From positions 1-32,425 of the forward strand of contig CAUGVQ010000011.1 in the NCBI GenBank assembly GCA_959602875.1: 32,425 bases of DNA, in the 5' to 3' direction. Numbering within the stretch: position 1 is the first letter of the stretch; each line of letters opens with the position of its first letter. The notes below the pieces were generated by a model. The model searched no databases and was not told the origin of the DNA. It worked only from the letters and a program-made list of their open reading frames with translations. Source of the DNA: an uncultured Collinsella sp. GTDB taxonomy: Bacteria > Actinomycetota > Coriobacteriia > Coriobacteriales > Coriobacteriaceae. Shown here piece after piece: positions 1 to 7,493 of this stretch. A program made the position numbers and the translations under genes.

Positions 1-936
1 TCGATTCAGTACGAGAACGACGACCTCATGCGCGTCTACCACGGCGACGACTACGCCATCGCCTGCTGTGTCTCCTCCATGCGCATCGGTAAGGAGATGC
101 AGTTCTTTGGCGCCCGTGCAAATCTCGCCAAGTGCCTGCTCTACGCACTCAACGGCGGCGTGGACGAGATTTCCAAGAAGCAGATTGGCCCGGCCTACCG
201 TCCCGTGGTGGGCGATACCCTGGACTATGACGACGTCATGGCCAAGTTCCGCGACATGATGCGCTGGCTTGCCGGCGTGTACGTGAACGCGCTCAACATC
301 ATCCACTACATGCACGACAAGTACTGCTACGAGGCCATCCAGATGGCGCTCCACGACAAGCACGTCAAGCGCTGGTTTGCCACGGGTATTGCCGGCCTCT
401 CCGTTGTGGCCGACTCGCTTTCTGCCATCAAGTACGCCAAGGTGCATCCCATCCGCGACGAGCAGGGCGTGATTGTGGACTTTGAGATCGAGGGCGAGTT
501 CCCCAAGTACGGCAACGACGATGATCGCGTGGACAAGATCGCGCACGACGTGGTGCACGAGTTCATGGAGTTCATTCGCATGAACGATACGTACCGCGAC
601 TCCATCCCCACCACGTCGGTACTCACCATCACCTCCAACGTGGTGTACGGCAAGAACACCGGCGCCACGCCGGACGGCCGTAAGAAGGGCGTGCCGTTTG
701 CCCCGGGTGCGAACCCCATGCACCAGCGCGACACGCACGGCGCCATCGCAAGCCTGTCCTCGGTGTCGAAGCTGCCCTTCCGCGACGCGCAGGACGGCAT
801 CTCCAACACGTTCTCGATTATCCCGGGCGCGCTTGGCAAGGAGGACGAGGTCTTCTTTGGCGACATCGACCTGGACAGTCTGGACTTCTCTACGGCTGAG
901 TTCTCGGTCGAGAGCCCGGACTGCGCCGAGTGCTAA
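1..936 (+). CDS. pflB: Pyruvate formate-lyase, 3' part; protein ends before the glycyl-radical domain
   Basis: The reading frame is open from base 1 (the 5' end lies outside the window) and ends with TAA at 934-936. The product is the catalytic body of formate C-acetyltransferase, which splits pyruvate plus CoA into acetyl-CoA and formate in the cytoplasm. The adjacent active-site cysteines (AIACCVSS, codons at 64-69) and conserved blocks such as MHDKY, SNVVYG and PGANPMH are present. In E. coli PFL the chain continues through about 50 further residues into the RVSGYAV glycyl-radical motif. Here it instead ends after ALGKEDEV with a short acidic tail finishing in CAEC. The missing domain is encoded by the next gene at 1043. 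The identity is certain; that the two chains form one enzyme is inferred. Confidence 0.95.
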   Translation, partial: SIQYENDDLMRVYHGDDYAIACCVSSMRIGKEMQFFGARANLAKCLLYALNGGVDEISKKQIGPAYRPVVGDTLDYDDVMAKFRDMMRWLAGVYVNALNIIHYMHDKYCYEAIQMALHDKHVKRWFATGIAGLSVVADSLSAIKYAKVHPIRDEQGVIVDFEIEGEFPKYGNDDDRVDKIAHDVVHEFMEFIRMNDTYRDSIPTTSVLTITSNVVYGKNTGATPDGRKKGVPFAPGANPMHQRDTHGAIASLSSVSKLPFRDAQDGISNTFSIIPGALGKEDEVFFGDIDLDSLDFSTAEFSVESPDCAEC

Positions 937-995
937 TGCGCATTTGGGGACGGGGTCGTTTCGTGCAGAGCGGCGGCCCCGGCCCGTGCTAGAAA

Positions 996-1022
996 TGTTA
1001 TGATTGCGCTATCAAATAGCGC
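996..1022 (+). promoter_or_regulatory. Extended -10 promoter and stem-loop upstream of the glycyl-radical subunit gene
   Basis: TGTTATGAT at 996-1004 fits an extended -10 element (TGn plus TATGAT), with no clear -35. It is followed by a perfect 6-bp hairpin, GCGCTA (1006-1011) and TAGCGC (1017-1022), with a 5-base loop. This lies just before the AAAGGAG ribosome site at 1031-1037. The arrangement would let the small subunit be made independently of pflB. Promoter activity is inferred from sequence only. Confidence 0.45.
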
Positions 1023-1042
1023 TGCTCGCGAAAGGAGCTTTC

Positions 1043-1294
1043 ATGCAGGTCAAGGACGTGCCTCAGGCTCAGGCCGATAATCTGGTTCAGATGCTCGACG
1101 CCTACACCGAGAAGGGCGGTCACCATCTGAACGTCAACGTGTTCAACCGCGACACGCTGCTCGACGCGCAGGCTCACCCCGAGAAGTACCCGCAGCTCAC
1201 CATCCGCGTGAGCGGCTACGCGGTGAACTTCCACAACCTCACCAAGGAGCAGCAGGACGAGGTTATCAGCCGTACGTTCCACAACGCGATGTAA
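1043..1294 (+). CDS. grcA: Stand-alone glycyl-radical domain of pyruvate formate-lyase (GrcA-like)
   Basis: The product is 83 residues long. The ATG at 1043 is chosen because AAAGGAG lies five bases upstream. The sequence matches the C-terminal end of PFL: HLNVNVFNRDTLLDA, then PEKYPQLTIRVSGYAVNF, with Gly58 as the radical-bearing glycine, then LTKEQQDEV. In E. coli, GrcA (YfiD, 127 residues) is a spare part that rescues oxygen-cleaved PFL. Here the protein is shorter, lies directly behind a pflB that lacks this domain, and so is probably an obligate subunit. PflA (5761-6564) would install the radical. No second copy of the domain is visible in the window. Confidence 0.93.
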   Translation: MQVKDVPQAQADNLVQMLDAYTEKGGHHLNVNVFNRDTLLDAQAHPEKYPQLTIRVSGYAVNFHNLTKEQQDEVISRTFHNAM

Positions 1295-1360
1295 CGTCGC
1301 GGTAACGCGTCGTAGAACCATCCTCACATAAGGCAGCCTTCGCCCATGCGGGCGGGGGAG

Positions 1361-1400
1361 ATACCGGCCATGGCTTCATAGCTGTGGCCGGTATTTTGTT
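1361..1400 (+). terminator. Intrinsic terminator after the glycyl-radical subunit gene
   Basis: A perfect 10-bp stem (ATACCGGCCA at 1361-1370 with TGGCCGGTAT at 1385-1394) is followed by TTTTGTT. A 37-base core (1364-1400) recurs downstream of brnA at 2018-2054 with 33 of 37 bases identical. Confidence 0.85.
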
Positions 1401-1409
1401 AGGAAGTGA

Positions 1410-1443
1410 TACATAAATAAGTACGGAAACAGTACATAAATGA
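1410..1443 (+). promoter_or_regulatory. Direct repeat upstream of brnT, candidate autoregulatory operator
   Basis: TACATAAATAA (1410-1420) and TACATAAATGA (1433-1443) are direct repeats 23 bases apart, about two helical turns. They lie between the upstream terminator and the brnT ribosome site (AAGGAG, 1453-1458). BrnA antitoxins are ribbon-helix-helix proteins that repress their own operon, so these are plausible binding sites. No convincing -35/-10 pair was assigned. Confidence 0.4.
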
Positions 1444-1464
1444 GATATTATTAAGGAGCTTGGA

Positions 1465-1731
1465 ATGGAGTTTGAATGGGACCCAGTAAAAAGTGCGGCA
1501 AACTTCAAGAAGCATGGGGTGAGCTTTACGGAGGCGCTTGAGCTATTCGGCGATCCTGAACGAATCGAGGTGGCGCTTTCATATCAAGAGGAGCGGCGCT
1601 TTGCGGTGGTTGGAATGATGCGGGGGAAGCACTGGACCGCCATCATTACCTATCGTGAGGGGCGAACGAGAATCATCTCGGTTAGACGTTCACATCCCAA
1701 GGAAGAGAGGGCATACGATGAAAACCTTTAG
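1465..1731 (+). CDS. brnT: BrnT family ribonuclease toxin (DUF497)
   Basis: The 88-residue product shows the BrnT pattern: FEWDPVKSAANFKKHGVSF at the N-terminus, the RRFAVVGM strand, and the C-terminal RIISVRRSHPKEE segment. BrnT toxins have a RelE-like fold, cleave RNA and arrest growth until bound by BrnA. AAGGAG lies six bases before the ATG. The last 14 bases overlap the start of brnA, as expected for a coupled type II toxin-antitoxin operon. The pair sits between two duplicated terminators, which suggests it was acquired as a unit. Confidence 0.9.
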   Translation: MEFEWDPVKSAANFKKHGVSFTEALELFGDPERIEVALSYQEERRFAVVGMMRGKHWTAIITYREGRTRIISVRRSHPKEERAYDENL

Positions 1732-1996
1732 CAGCTCAGAAGAGATGGAACGCGTCTTTGATGCGGGTGAGGAGAGCATCCTCGATTATGCTGATATGTC
1801 TACGCTAAAGAAGCCCGGGAAAGCAGCGACGAGACGTGTGGCCCTTGACATGAACAGCGCGGCAATCGCGCGACTGGATTCTTTTGCCGAGCGCTACGGT
1901 GTGTCGCGACAGGCGCTGATCAAAGTATGGCTGATGGAGCGTATGGATGAAGAGGATGCACGGGCGACTCATCTGAGCGCTCCGACAGTAGTGTAG
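1718..1996 (+). CDS. brnA: BrnA family antitoxin
   Basis: The 92-residue product starts at ATG 1718, preceded by GGAAGAGAGG at 1701-1710, rather than at an earlier in-frame ATG inside brnT. The C-terminal half (RRVALDMNSAAIARLDSFAERYGVSRQALI in position, residues about 48-77) fits a ribbon-helix-helix DNA-binding domain. The acidic N-terminal part would bind the toxin. It is expected to neutralise BrnT and repress the brnTA promoter. The start overlaps brnT by 14 bases, so translation is probably coupled. Confidence 0.85.
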   Translation: MKTFSSSEEMERVFDAGEESILDYADMSTLKKPGKAATRRVALDMNSAAIARLDSFAERYGVSRQALIKVWLMERMDEEDARATHLSAPTVV

Positions 1997-2017
1997 TTTG
2001 CCTTGCAGAGCCTATTT

Positions 2018-2054
2018 CCGGCCATGGCTTTGCAGCTGTGGCCGGTTTTTTGTT
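2018..2054 (+). terminator. Intrinsic terminator after brnA, near-copy of the one at 1361
   Basis: The stem CCGGCCA (2018-2024) with TGGCCGG (2039-2045) is followed by TTTTTTGTTT. Apart from four bases it equals the 1364-1400 terminator, so brnTA lies within one period of a direct repeat. Confidence 0.85.
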
Positions 2055-2203
2055 TGAAAATAGATACAACTCGATGAAAACAATTCGACAGTTTTGCTTT
2101 TGCCTCTTCACAGGGCGGCGAATGCCTTAGGATTGTCGCCTTGTGTGGAAAAGATGCGCGCCGGCGGCTTTGGCGGTCGCTGGCGTAGTTGATGGGGGAG
2201 CAG

Positions 2204-3427
2204 ATGGCCCAAAGTGTTGAGCGCGCGGGTTCGCGTGAGGGAATGAGCGCGACGCAGTGGTTGCCGCTCGTAGGCATGACGTTTCTGGCGTTTGTCTTCA
2301 ATACGTCTGAGTTTATGCCGGTGGGATTGCTTACCAACATCGCAGCCTCGTTCTCGCTTTCTGAGGCAGCTGCCGGCATCATGATCTCGGTCTACGCATG
2401 GGGCGTCATGCTGTTGTCGCTTCCACTTATGGTCGCGGCCTCGCGTTTCTCGTTCAAACCGCTGCTGCTCGGTGTGCTGGCGCTTTTTGTCGCGGGGCAG
2501 GCGTGCTCGGCCATCGCACCCACCTTCGAGCTGCTAACGATAGCTCGCCTCTTGGTGGCTGCCGCACACGCCGTCTTCTGGGCGATTGCACCGGTTATGG
2601 CTACGCGCATCGCTGGGACCCGCCATGCGGCACTCGCCCTCAGCATGATTGCTACGGGCACCGCCATCGCCTCGGTGGCGGGTATGCCGCTCGGTCGCGC
2701 CATCGGGTTGGCGCTGGGCTGGCGCATGACCTTTGGTTTCGTGGGCGTTATCGCCGCGGTGCTCCTGGTTTATCAGGCAGTGGTGTTCCCGCAGCTGCCG
2801 GCGGGCGAGCCGTTTAGCCTTCGCCGTCTGCCCGAGCTTCTGGGCAACCGCGTCCTTGTAGCGCTCTATGTGGTGACGATGTGCCTTGCCACCGGCTACT
2901 ACGCGGGCTACGGCTACATCGAGCCCTTCCTCGGTCAGATCGGCGGGTTTGATGCGGCCACGACGACGGTGCTCCTTACCGTGTTTGGCGCGGCAGGGTT
3001 TGTGGCGAGCTTCCTCTTTGCCCGGTTCTTCGACGGTCACCGCTACCGCTTTGTGGGGGCCATGATCGTGGGCTTTACGGCGATGCTCTTTTGTCTGCAG
3101 GCGGCTGCCGTATCACTTGCAACCACGGTGGCGGTCTGCCTTTTGTGGGGTATCTGCGGTACGGCGTTTAACATCGCGCTGCAGGCGATGCTGATGGATG
3201 CCGCGCCCGAGGACGACGCAACGGTGGCGATGGCCATCTACTCGGGACTCTTCAACTTTGGCATTGGTACGGGTACAGCTATTGGCGGTGTGGTGGTGTC
3301 CAACATTGCGCTTTCTGCTATCGGTTATGCGGGCGGCGCGATTGCGCTGGTGGGCGTGATGCTCGCTATCGGCTGGCTCTTCCGCCTGGATCGCGCGGCC
3401 CGTGTTGCTCGTGCGGGGCGCATGTAA
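2204..3427 (+). CDS. sotB: MFS efflux transporter, SotB/YdeA (sugar and drug exporter) type
   Basis: The product is about 407 residues of 12-helix major facilitator protein. Landmarks shared with E. coli SotB are FVFNTSEFMPVGLL in helix 1, SVYAWGVMLLSLP in helix 2, the AHAVFW segment, SMIATGTAIA, LGWRMTF and YGYIEPFL in the second half. SotB exports arabinose, lactose and IPTG in E. coli; the real substrate here is unknown. ATG 2204 is chosen because GGGGGAG lies directly upstream, although the spacing is short. TTG 2189 and ATG 2192 in the same frame are alternatives with no visible ribosome site. It appears monocistronic, with an inverted-repeat element downstream. Confidence 0.85.
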   Translation: MAQSVERAGSREGMSATQWLPLVGMTFLAFVFNTSEFMPVGLLTNIAASFSLSEAAAGIMISVYAWGVMLLSLPLMVAASRFSFKPLLLGVLALFVAGQACSAIAPTFELLTIARLLVAAAHAVFWAIAPVMATRIAGTRHAALALSMIATGTAIASVAGMPLGRAIGLALGWRMTFGFVGVIAAVLLVYQAVVFPQLPAGEPFSLRRLPELLGNRVLVALYVVTMCLATGYYAGYGYIEPFLGQIGGFDAATTTVLLTVFGAAGFVASFLFARFFDGHRYRFVGAMIVGFTAMLFCLQAAAVSLATTVAVCLLWGICGTAFNIALQAMLMDAAPEDDATVAMAIYSGLFNFGIGTGTAIGGVVVSNIALSAIGYAGGAIALVGVMLAIGWLFRLDRAARVARAGRM

Positions 3428-3467
3428 CCGCTTGTGTAACTCGGCGCATTTTGGCGCTTGGATTTCT

Positions 3468-3607
3468 AAAAACCTGCGAAGTAAGTGGCCTTCTAAAGAA
3501 ACGGCATCCTGAGCCGTGAGAATTTCTACAAACCCCCAGATAACAGCAGCGTGAGTCATGTAGCGCTGAGGGGATTTTGGGATGGCCCACTTACTTCGCG
3601 GGTTTTT
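3468..3607. repeat. 140-bp inverted-repeat element C, three-way-junction fold, terminator-like on both strands
   Basis: The terminal arms 3468-3490 (AAAAACCTGCGAAGTAAGTGG and two more bases) and 3584-3607 pair along about 23 bases with one wobble and one extra base. Inside are two further hairpins: ACGGC/GCCGT (about 3501-3517) and a stem closed by CCCCCAG and CTGAGGGG (about 3533-3573). T5 tracts end the element on both strands. It lies between convergent sotB and the panE-like gene, so it can act as a bidirectional terminator. Its length and inner flank (GATGGCCCAC) resemble elements A (8902-9038) and B (18191-18330). Confidence 0.65.
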
Positions 3608-3675
3608 GTCTACATTTACACCGCTTTCGCGTGAGCTGGCGTCTCTTCCGCGCGGCGTGGCGCTGCGGGCTGCCG

Positions 3676-4590
3676 CTACCAGCTGCTTTCGATCTCGCGG
3701 ATGCGCCGGTAAAGCCATTCGTTGGTGGGCACGAGAATGCCGTGTTTGGCGGCGAGGCGGCAGATGGCGCCCGAGAACTCCTCGACCTCGGTGCGGCGGC
3801 GCGCGATACGGTCCTGTGCCATCGAGGGCATGCCGGCGGGATCGAGCGAGGCAATAAGGGTCGCCATCTCGGTGAGATCGGCTTCCCCCATCTGCACACC
3901 TTCCGCCTGCCCGACGGCGAGCGCCTCGCGCATGGCGGCGATGAAACAGCGGTTTTGGTCGCTGCCGGGCTCGCTCGCGCTGCCGTAGGTGCCGCCATAG
4001 GCCATGCAGGTCTGGTTGATGCCCACGTTCAACATAAGTTTCACCCACATACGACGACGCGGGTCAGCCTCTACCACGTGGGGCACACCGGCGCGGGTAT
4101 AGAGGTCGTCGAGCGCCTCGACCACGCCCGCTGCGGTGCCCGGCGCGGCGCCAAAGCGAATCTCGCCCGCGTGCGAGAACGTAAGCGCCCCGTCGAGGTA
4201 GACGGCGTCCATGCCCTGGCAGATGCCGAGCACGGTATGCTCCCAACCGTAGCGTGCTGCGATGCGCTCCTCACTCGTGATGCCATTCAGCAGCGACTCG
4301 ATAACCGTGTTGGGGCCCACAAGTGGCGCCATGCTTTCGACTGCCGCATCGAGGCCGCCTGCTTTGACGGCAAGGATTACCAGATCAACCGGTTCAGCCT
4401 CACTCATAGGAATCGTGCGCACGGCAAGCGGCACGCCGTTCACGGTCACTTGCTCGCCGGCGTGGCGGCAGAAGCGCTCGTCGTCCATGGCAAAGACCAC
4501 GGCGTCTGGCCCCAGATGCTCGGCCATGATGCTGCCATACATGAGGCCCACGGCCCCGCGTCCCACGATGGCTACGGTGGCGATTCGCAT
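3676..4590 (-). CDS. Ketopantoate reductase family oxidoreductase (ApbA/PanE)
   Basis: The 304-residue product starts with a Rossmann nucleotide site, VAIVGRGAVGLMYG, followed by AVKAGGLDAA and LLNGITSEE typical of PanE. The C-terminal domain carries KLMLNVGINQTC and EVEEFSGAI. The family reduces 2-dehydropantoate with NADPH in pantothenate synthesis, but many paralogues act on other 2-oxo acids. GAAAGG lies just before the ATG. It lies 36 bases behind the cyclase gene on the same strand, so the two probably form an operon. No other pantothenate gene is near, so the pathway is left open. Confidence 0.85.
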   Translation of the reverse strand: MRIATVAIVGRGAVGLMYGSIMAEHLGPDAVVFAMDDERFCRHAGEQVTVNGVPLAVRTIPMSEAEPVDLVILAVKAGGLDAAVESMAPLVGPNTVIESLLNGITSEERIAARYGWEHTVLGICQGMDAVYLDGALTFSHAGEIRFGAAPGTAAGVVEALDDLYTRAGVPHVVEADPRRRMWVKLMLNVGINQTCMAYGGTYGSASEPGSDQNRCFIAAMREALAVGQAEGVQMGEADLTEMATLIASLDPAGMPSMAQDRIARRRTEVEEFSGAICRLAAKHGILVPTNEWLYRRIREIESSW

Positions 4591-4626
4591 GCAGCGACCT
4601 TTCTCGCGATTGATGACGCGCCGAGT

Positions 4627-5496
4627 TTACTCCTCAGCAGGGCAGATGGCAAAGCAGCGCGCGGGATACCCGACGCCGTCGAGCAGCTTGGGGAATGCGC
4701 AGAAGATAAGCGCTCCCGTTGCCGGAACGGCATCAAGGTGATTCATGACCTCAATCTGAAAGCGGTCCTGAGAAAGGATGTACTGCTCGGCGGGGTAGGG
4801 GTAGTTGTCTTCGCGCGTGGTGATTGTGGCGGGATCGGTATCTGCGGGTTCGTGCCCGATGGCGGCGATGCCGCGCTGTTCGACCAGCCAGCGCACGGCG
4901 TCGATACTCCATCCGGGATAATGGGGCACGCCGGCGCTGTCCTTGTTCTCCAGATCCTCCTTTTGAGACCAGTCAGAGCGAAATGCAACAAACGAACCGG
5001 CGGGGATGCGCCCGTACCGCTCCTCCCACGTCAAAAGGTCGGAGACGGTGAGGCAAAAATCTGGGTTCTTCGCGCATTCGGCGTGCTTGTCGATGACGCA
5101 AAGTGGCATCACAAGCTCCCGCGGCTCAATGGCGTCAAGCGCGCGCCCATCGGCCCAAAAATGGCGCGGCGCGTCGACGTGCGTTCCGTATTGCGAAGCA
5201 ACGGAGTATTCATAGCAACGCATGGGTGCAAGCATGTCAGCAGGCGTGTTGGGGAGATAGTCGAAAAGCAATTTGGCATGGAAGGGCTCAAATCCGTACC
5301 AATGGGGCGTTTTGGGAGAAAGAGTGTGGGTGAGGTCGACCCAGCGGTATCGGGGGCTCTTGAGAGTCTCGAGCATCTGCCACAGGCTGGGGGCGGCGGT
5401 AGACGATGTCAGCTGCGCTGAGGCATCGGAGCTACGCGCGGCGCGTCGACGGTTGAACCGGGCGATTCCAGAACGTACAGAAGTCTTGGTCACCAT
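4627..5496 (-). CDS. Cyclase / kynurenine formamidase-like metal hydrolase
   Basis: The 289-residue product has the cyclase family (PF04199) signature: RWVDLTHTLSP near residue 52, then the metal-binding SQYGTHVDAPRHF, and later GHEPADTD. Such enzymes hydrolyse amide or lactone bonds with a divalent metal; members include KynB and isatin hydrolase. The ATG at 5496 has AGGAAAGGGG upstream. A longer in-frame start at 5676 is rejected because it lacks a ribosome site and adds non-conserved sequence. It is the first gene of a likely operon with the PanE-like reductase. The substrate is unknown. Confidence 0.8.
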   Translation of the reverse strand: MVTKTSVRSGIARFNRRRAARSSDASAQLTSSTAAPSLWQMLETLKSPRYRWVDLTHTLSPKTPHWYGFEPFHAKLLFDYLPNTPADMLAPMRCYEYSVASQYGTHVDAPRHFWADGRALDAIEPRELVMPLCVIDKHAECAKNPDFCLTVSDLLTWEERYGRIPAGSFVAFRSDWSQKEDLENKDSAGVPHYPGWSIDAVRWLVEQRGIAAIGHEPADTDPATITTREDNYPYPAEQYILSQDRFQIEVMNHLDAVPATGALIFCAFPKLLDGVGYPARCFAICPAEE

Positions 5497-5760
5497 GATG
5501 TCCCCTTTCCTAGGGTGTTGGCGGGATGGCCCCATCGTAGGAAGCGTTTGTGTCTGGCACTTTTCGACTGTGTTGCGCTTTAAGTGGAAATCGCTGGGCA
5601 ACGGCGCTGCCACAAAGACGCAAGCGTGCCGACATGAGACTGAAACCAGCGGGATACAAACCAATGTTGTTGCCACCAGCGTCTAAGTGCGCCATCCACT
5701 ACACTGATACCTAGGAAACGAGGTGCGCCGATGCGTCGAGCGACGCGGTTGGAGGCAGCG

Positions 5761-6564
5761 ATGGCGCAGATTGAGCTCGGGTCGTGCGGCGACGCTCGCC
5801 CCACGCGGTTCGCCCGCGGCCGCATCCATTCGGTAGAGACCATGGGTACGGTTGACGGGCCGGGCATTCGGTTCGTGGTCTTTATGCAGGGGTGCCCTTT
5901 GCGCTGCCTGTACTGTCACAACCCCGACACGTGGGACGCGGGCGCTTCGGCAGGCACCGAAGTCACCGTCGAGCAGCTGGTAGAGGAGTTTGAGAACAAC
6001 CGCCAGTTCTACAAGAACGGCGGTATCACCGTCTCGGGCGGCGAGCCGCTTTTGCAGCCGGAGTTTCTGGCGGATCTGTTTGCCGCGATGCACGCTCGTC
6101 CCGAGGGGCGCGTGCACACCTGCCTCGATAGCTGCGGGTACGCTTTCGATCCGGCGCACCCCGAGCGCACGGCGCGCGTACTTGACGCGTGCGACCTGGT
6201 GCTGCTCGACATCAAGCACGCCGACCCGGCGGGACACCGCGCGCTCACCGGTCGCGACTCGGCGCGTATCCTGGCGTTTGGCAACGAGCTTGCTCGCCGC
6301 AAGATCCCGGTGGTCATCCGCCACGTGGTCGTTCCCGGTTATACCGACACGCCCGAGGAATGCGAGGCCTTGGGGCGCCTAATCGCGCCATGGCAAAACG
6401 TCGTTGGTCTCGAGATGCTGCCCTACCATACGCTCGGTGTGGTGAAGTACGAGAAGCTGGGACTTGCCTATCCGCTTGACGGCGTGCCCGAGATGGACAA
6501 AGCGCGCATGCCTGGGCTCCGCGCGGCGGTGATGCGCGGCATGCGTTCGGCGCGTCAGAGCTGA
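5761..6564 (+). CDS. pflA: Pyruvate formate-lyase activating enzyme
   Basis: The 267-residue radical SAM enzyme uses a [4Fe-4S] cluster and S-adenosylmethionine to create the glycyl radical on PFL. The cluster cysteines are C45, C49 and C52 (GCPLRCLYCHNPD). The segments ETMGTVDGPGIRFVVFMQG and GGITVSGGEPLLQ are characteristic, and the C-terminal half keeps HVVVPGYTDT and EMLPYH. ATG 5761 follows GGAGG by five bases; ATG 5731 in the same frame (GAGGTG upstream) would add ten residues. Its target glycine would be Gly58 of the 83-residue protein at 1043-1294, which lies outside the large PFL chain. Confidence 0.95.
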   Translation: MAQIELGSCGDARPTRFARGRIHSVETMGTVDGPGIRFVVFMQGCPLRCLYCHNPDTWDAGASAGTEVTVEQLVEEFENNRQFYKNGGITVSGGEPLLQPEFLADLFAAMHARPEGRVHTCLDSCGYAFDPAHPERTARVLDACDLVLLDIKHADPAGHRALTGRDSARILAFGNELARRKIPVVIRHVVVPGYTDTPEECEALGRLIAPWQNVVGLEMLPYHTLGVVKYEKLGLAYPLDGVPEMDKARMPGLRAAVMRGMRSARQS

Positions 6565-6665
6565 CAGACCATCTTGACCCTCGAGCTGGAACTTCCGTGG
6601 GGCTGCGGCACTGCGCGCACGGTTTTGGTATCGTCAGGGGCGGAAAACTAACCGATAGGAGAGCC

Positions 6666-7487
6666 ATGACGCCAACCATCGCCATTATCGGTGCGCTCGA
6701 GAAGGAAGTGCGCCAAATCTATACCGAGGTCGATAACGGTACGGTTACCGAGGAGGCCGGTCTCAAGATCGCGGGAGGCGCCTACCACGGTTTCAACCTC
6801 GTTGCCACAACAGCGGGCATGGGCACGGTGAACGTGGCCGCTGCCACGCAGCACCTCATCAGCGCCTACGGTGCCAATGCCGTGATCTTCTCCGGCATCG
6901 CCGGCGGGCTTAACCCGGCGCTTCACATTGGCGACATTGTGGTGGGGGAGCGTCTGCGCTACCTCGATACCGATACGGCGCTCATTGCCGAGTCCGCGCC
7001 CGGGCTTGAGGAATTCGCCTCAACCGACTACTTGGTGGACGTTGCGGAGGAGACCCTCAAGGCATGGGGTTTTGTCTCGGCGGACCTTACGGGTGAGGCT
7101 CTTGATGCTGCGGTGGAGGCGGCGGGCGACTCTCCCTTTGCGCGTTTCCGCCGTGAGGGCGAGCCGGCCGACCCGCGCCGCTATCTGCGAGGCACCATCG
7201 CCACCGGCGATCGCTTCTGCACGGGGGCCGAGATGCGCGCCGAGGTTATCGCGGCGACGCAGGCCGATTGCGTCGAGATGGAGGGGGCAGCGGTCGCGCA
7301 CATCGCCGCCAAAAACGGGGTCGACTGCCTCGTGCTCCGCGCCATCAGCGACAACTGCGACGAGGCGTACGACGCCCTTTGCGAGCGCGAGTTCGACCTC
7401 GACGAGTACGCCCGCACGGCGAGCTCGCTCACCTTGGCCATTGTCCGCCGCGTTGCGGCAAAGCTTGGCCTCTCACGCGAAGGGTAG
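6666..7487 (+). CDS. mtnN: 5'-methylthioadenosine / S-adenosylhomocysteine nucleosidase
   Basis: The 273-residue product starts at ATG 6666 after a GATAGGAGAG site. It hydrolyses MTA and SAH to adenine and the thioribose or ribosyl-homocysteine product, recycling the by-products of methylation and radical SAM chemistry. Visible motifs are IIGALEKEV at the N-terminus, TTAGMGTVNVAAATQ, FSGIAGGLNP, and VEMEGAAVAHIA with ISDN near the C-terminus (catalytic Asp). It is about 40 residues longer than the usual 230. The extra is mainly an alanine- and arginine-rich insert before RGTIATGDRF. It precedes engB by six bases and is probably cotranscribed with it. Confidence 0.93.
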   Translation: MTPTIAIIGALEKEVRQIYTEVDNGTVTEEAGLKIAGGAYHGFNLVATTAGMGTVNVAAATQHLISAYGANAVIFSGIAGGLNPALHIGDIVVGERLRYLDTDTALIAESAPGLEEFASTDYLVDVAEETLKAWGFVSADLTGEALDAAVEAAGDSPFARFRREGEPADPRRYLRGTIATGDRFCTGAEMRAEVIAATQADCVEMEGAAVAHIAAKNGVDCLVLRAISDNCDEAYDALCEREFDLDEYARTASSLTLAIVRRVAAKLGLSREG

Positions 7488-7493
7488 GGCACC

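Noticed and set aside
1006..1022. Terminator between pflB and the radical subunit gene
   Set aside because: The 6-bp stem is not followed by a T-tract and lies downstream of the -10-like element, so it is treated as a leader hairpin.
3577..5421. A 614-codon open frame on the plus strand
   Set aside because: It lies opposite the cyclase and PanE-like genes, which have clear motifs. Its translation is Arg/His/Ala-rich without a recognisable fold. It is a GC-rich shadow frame.
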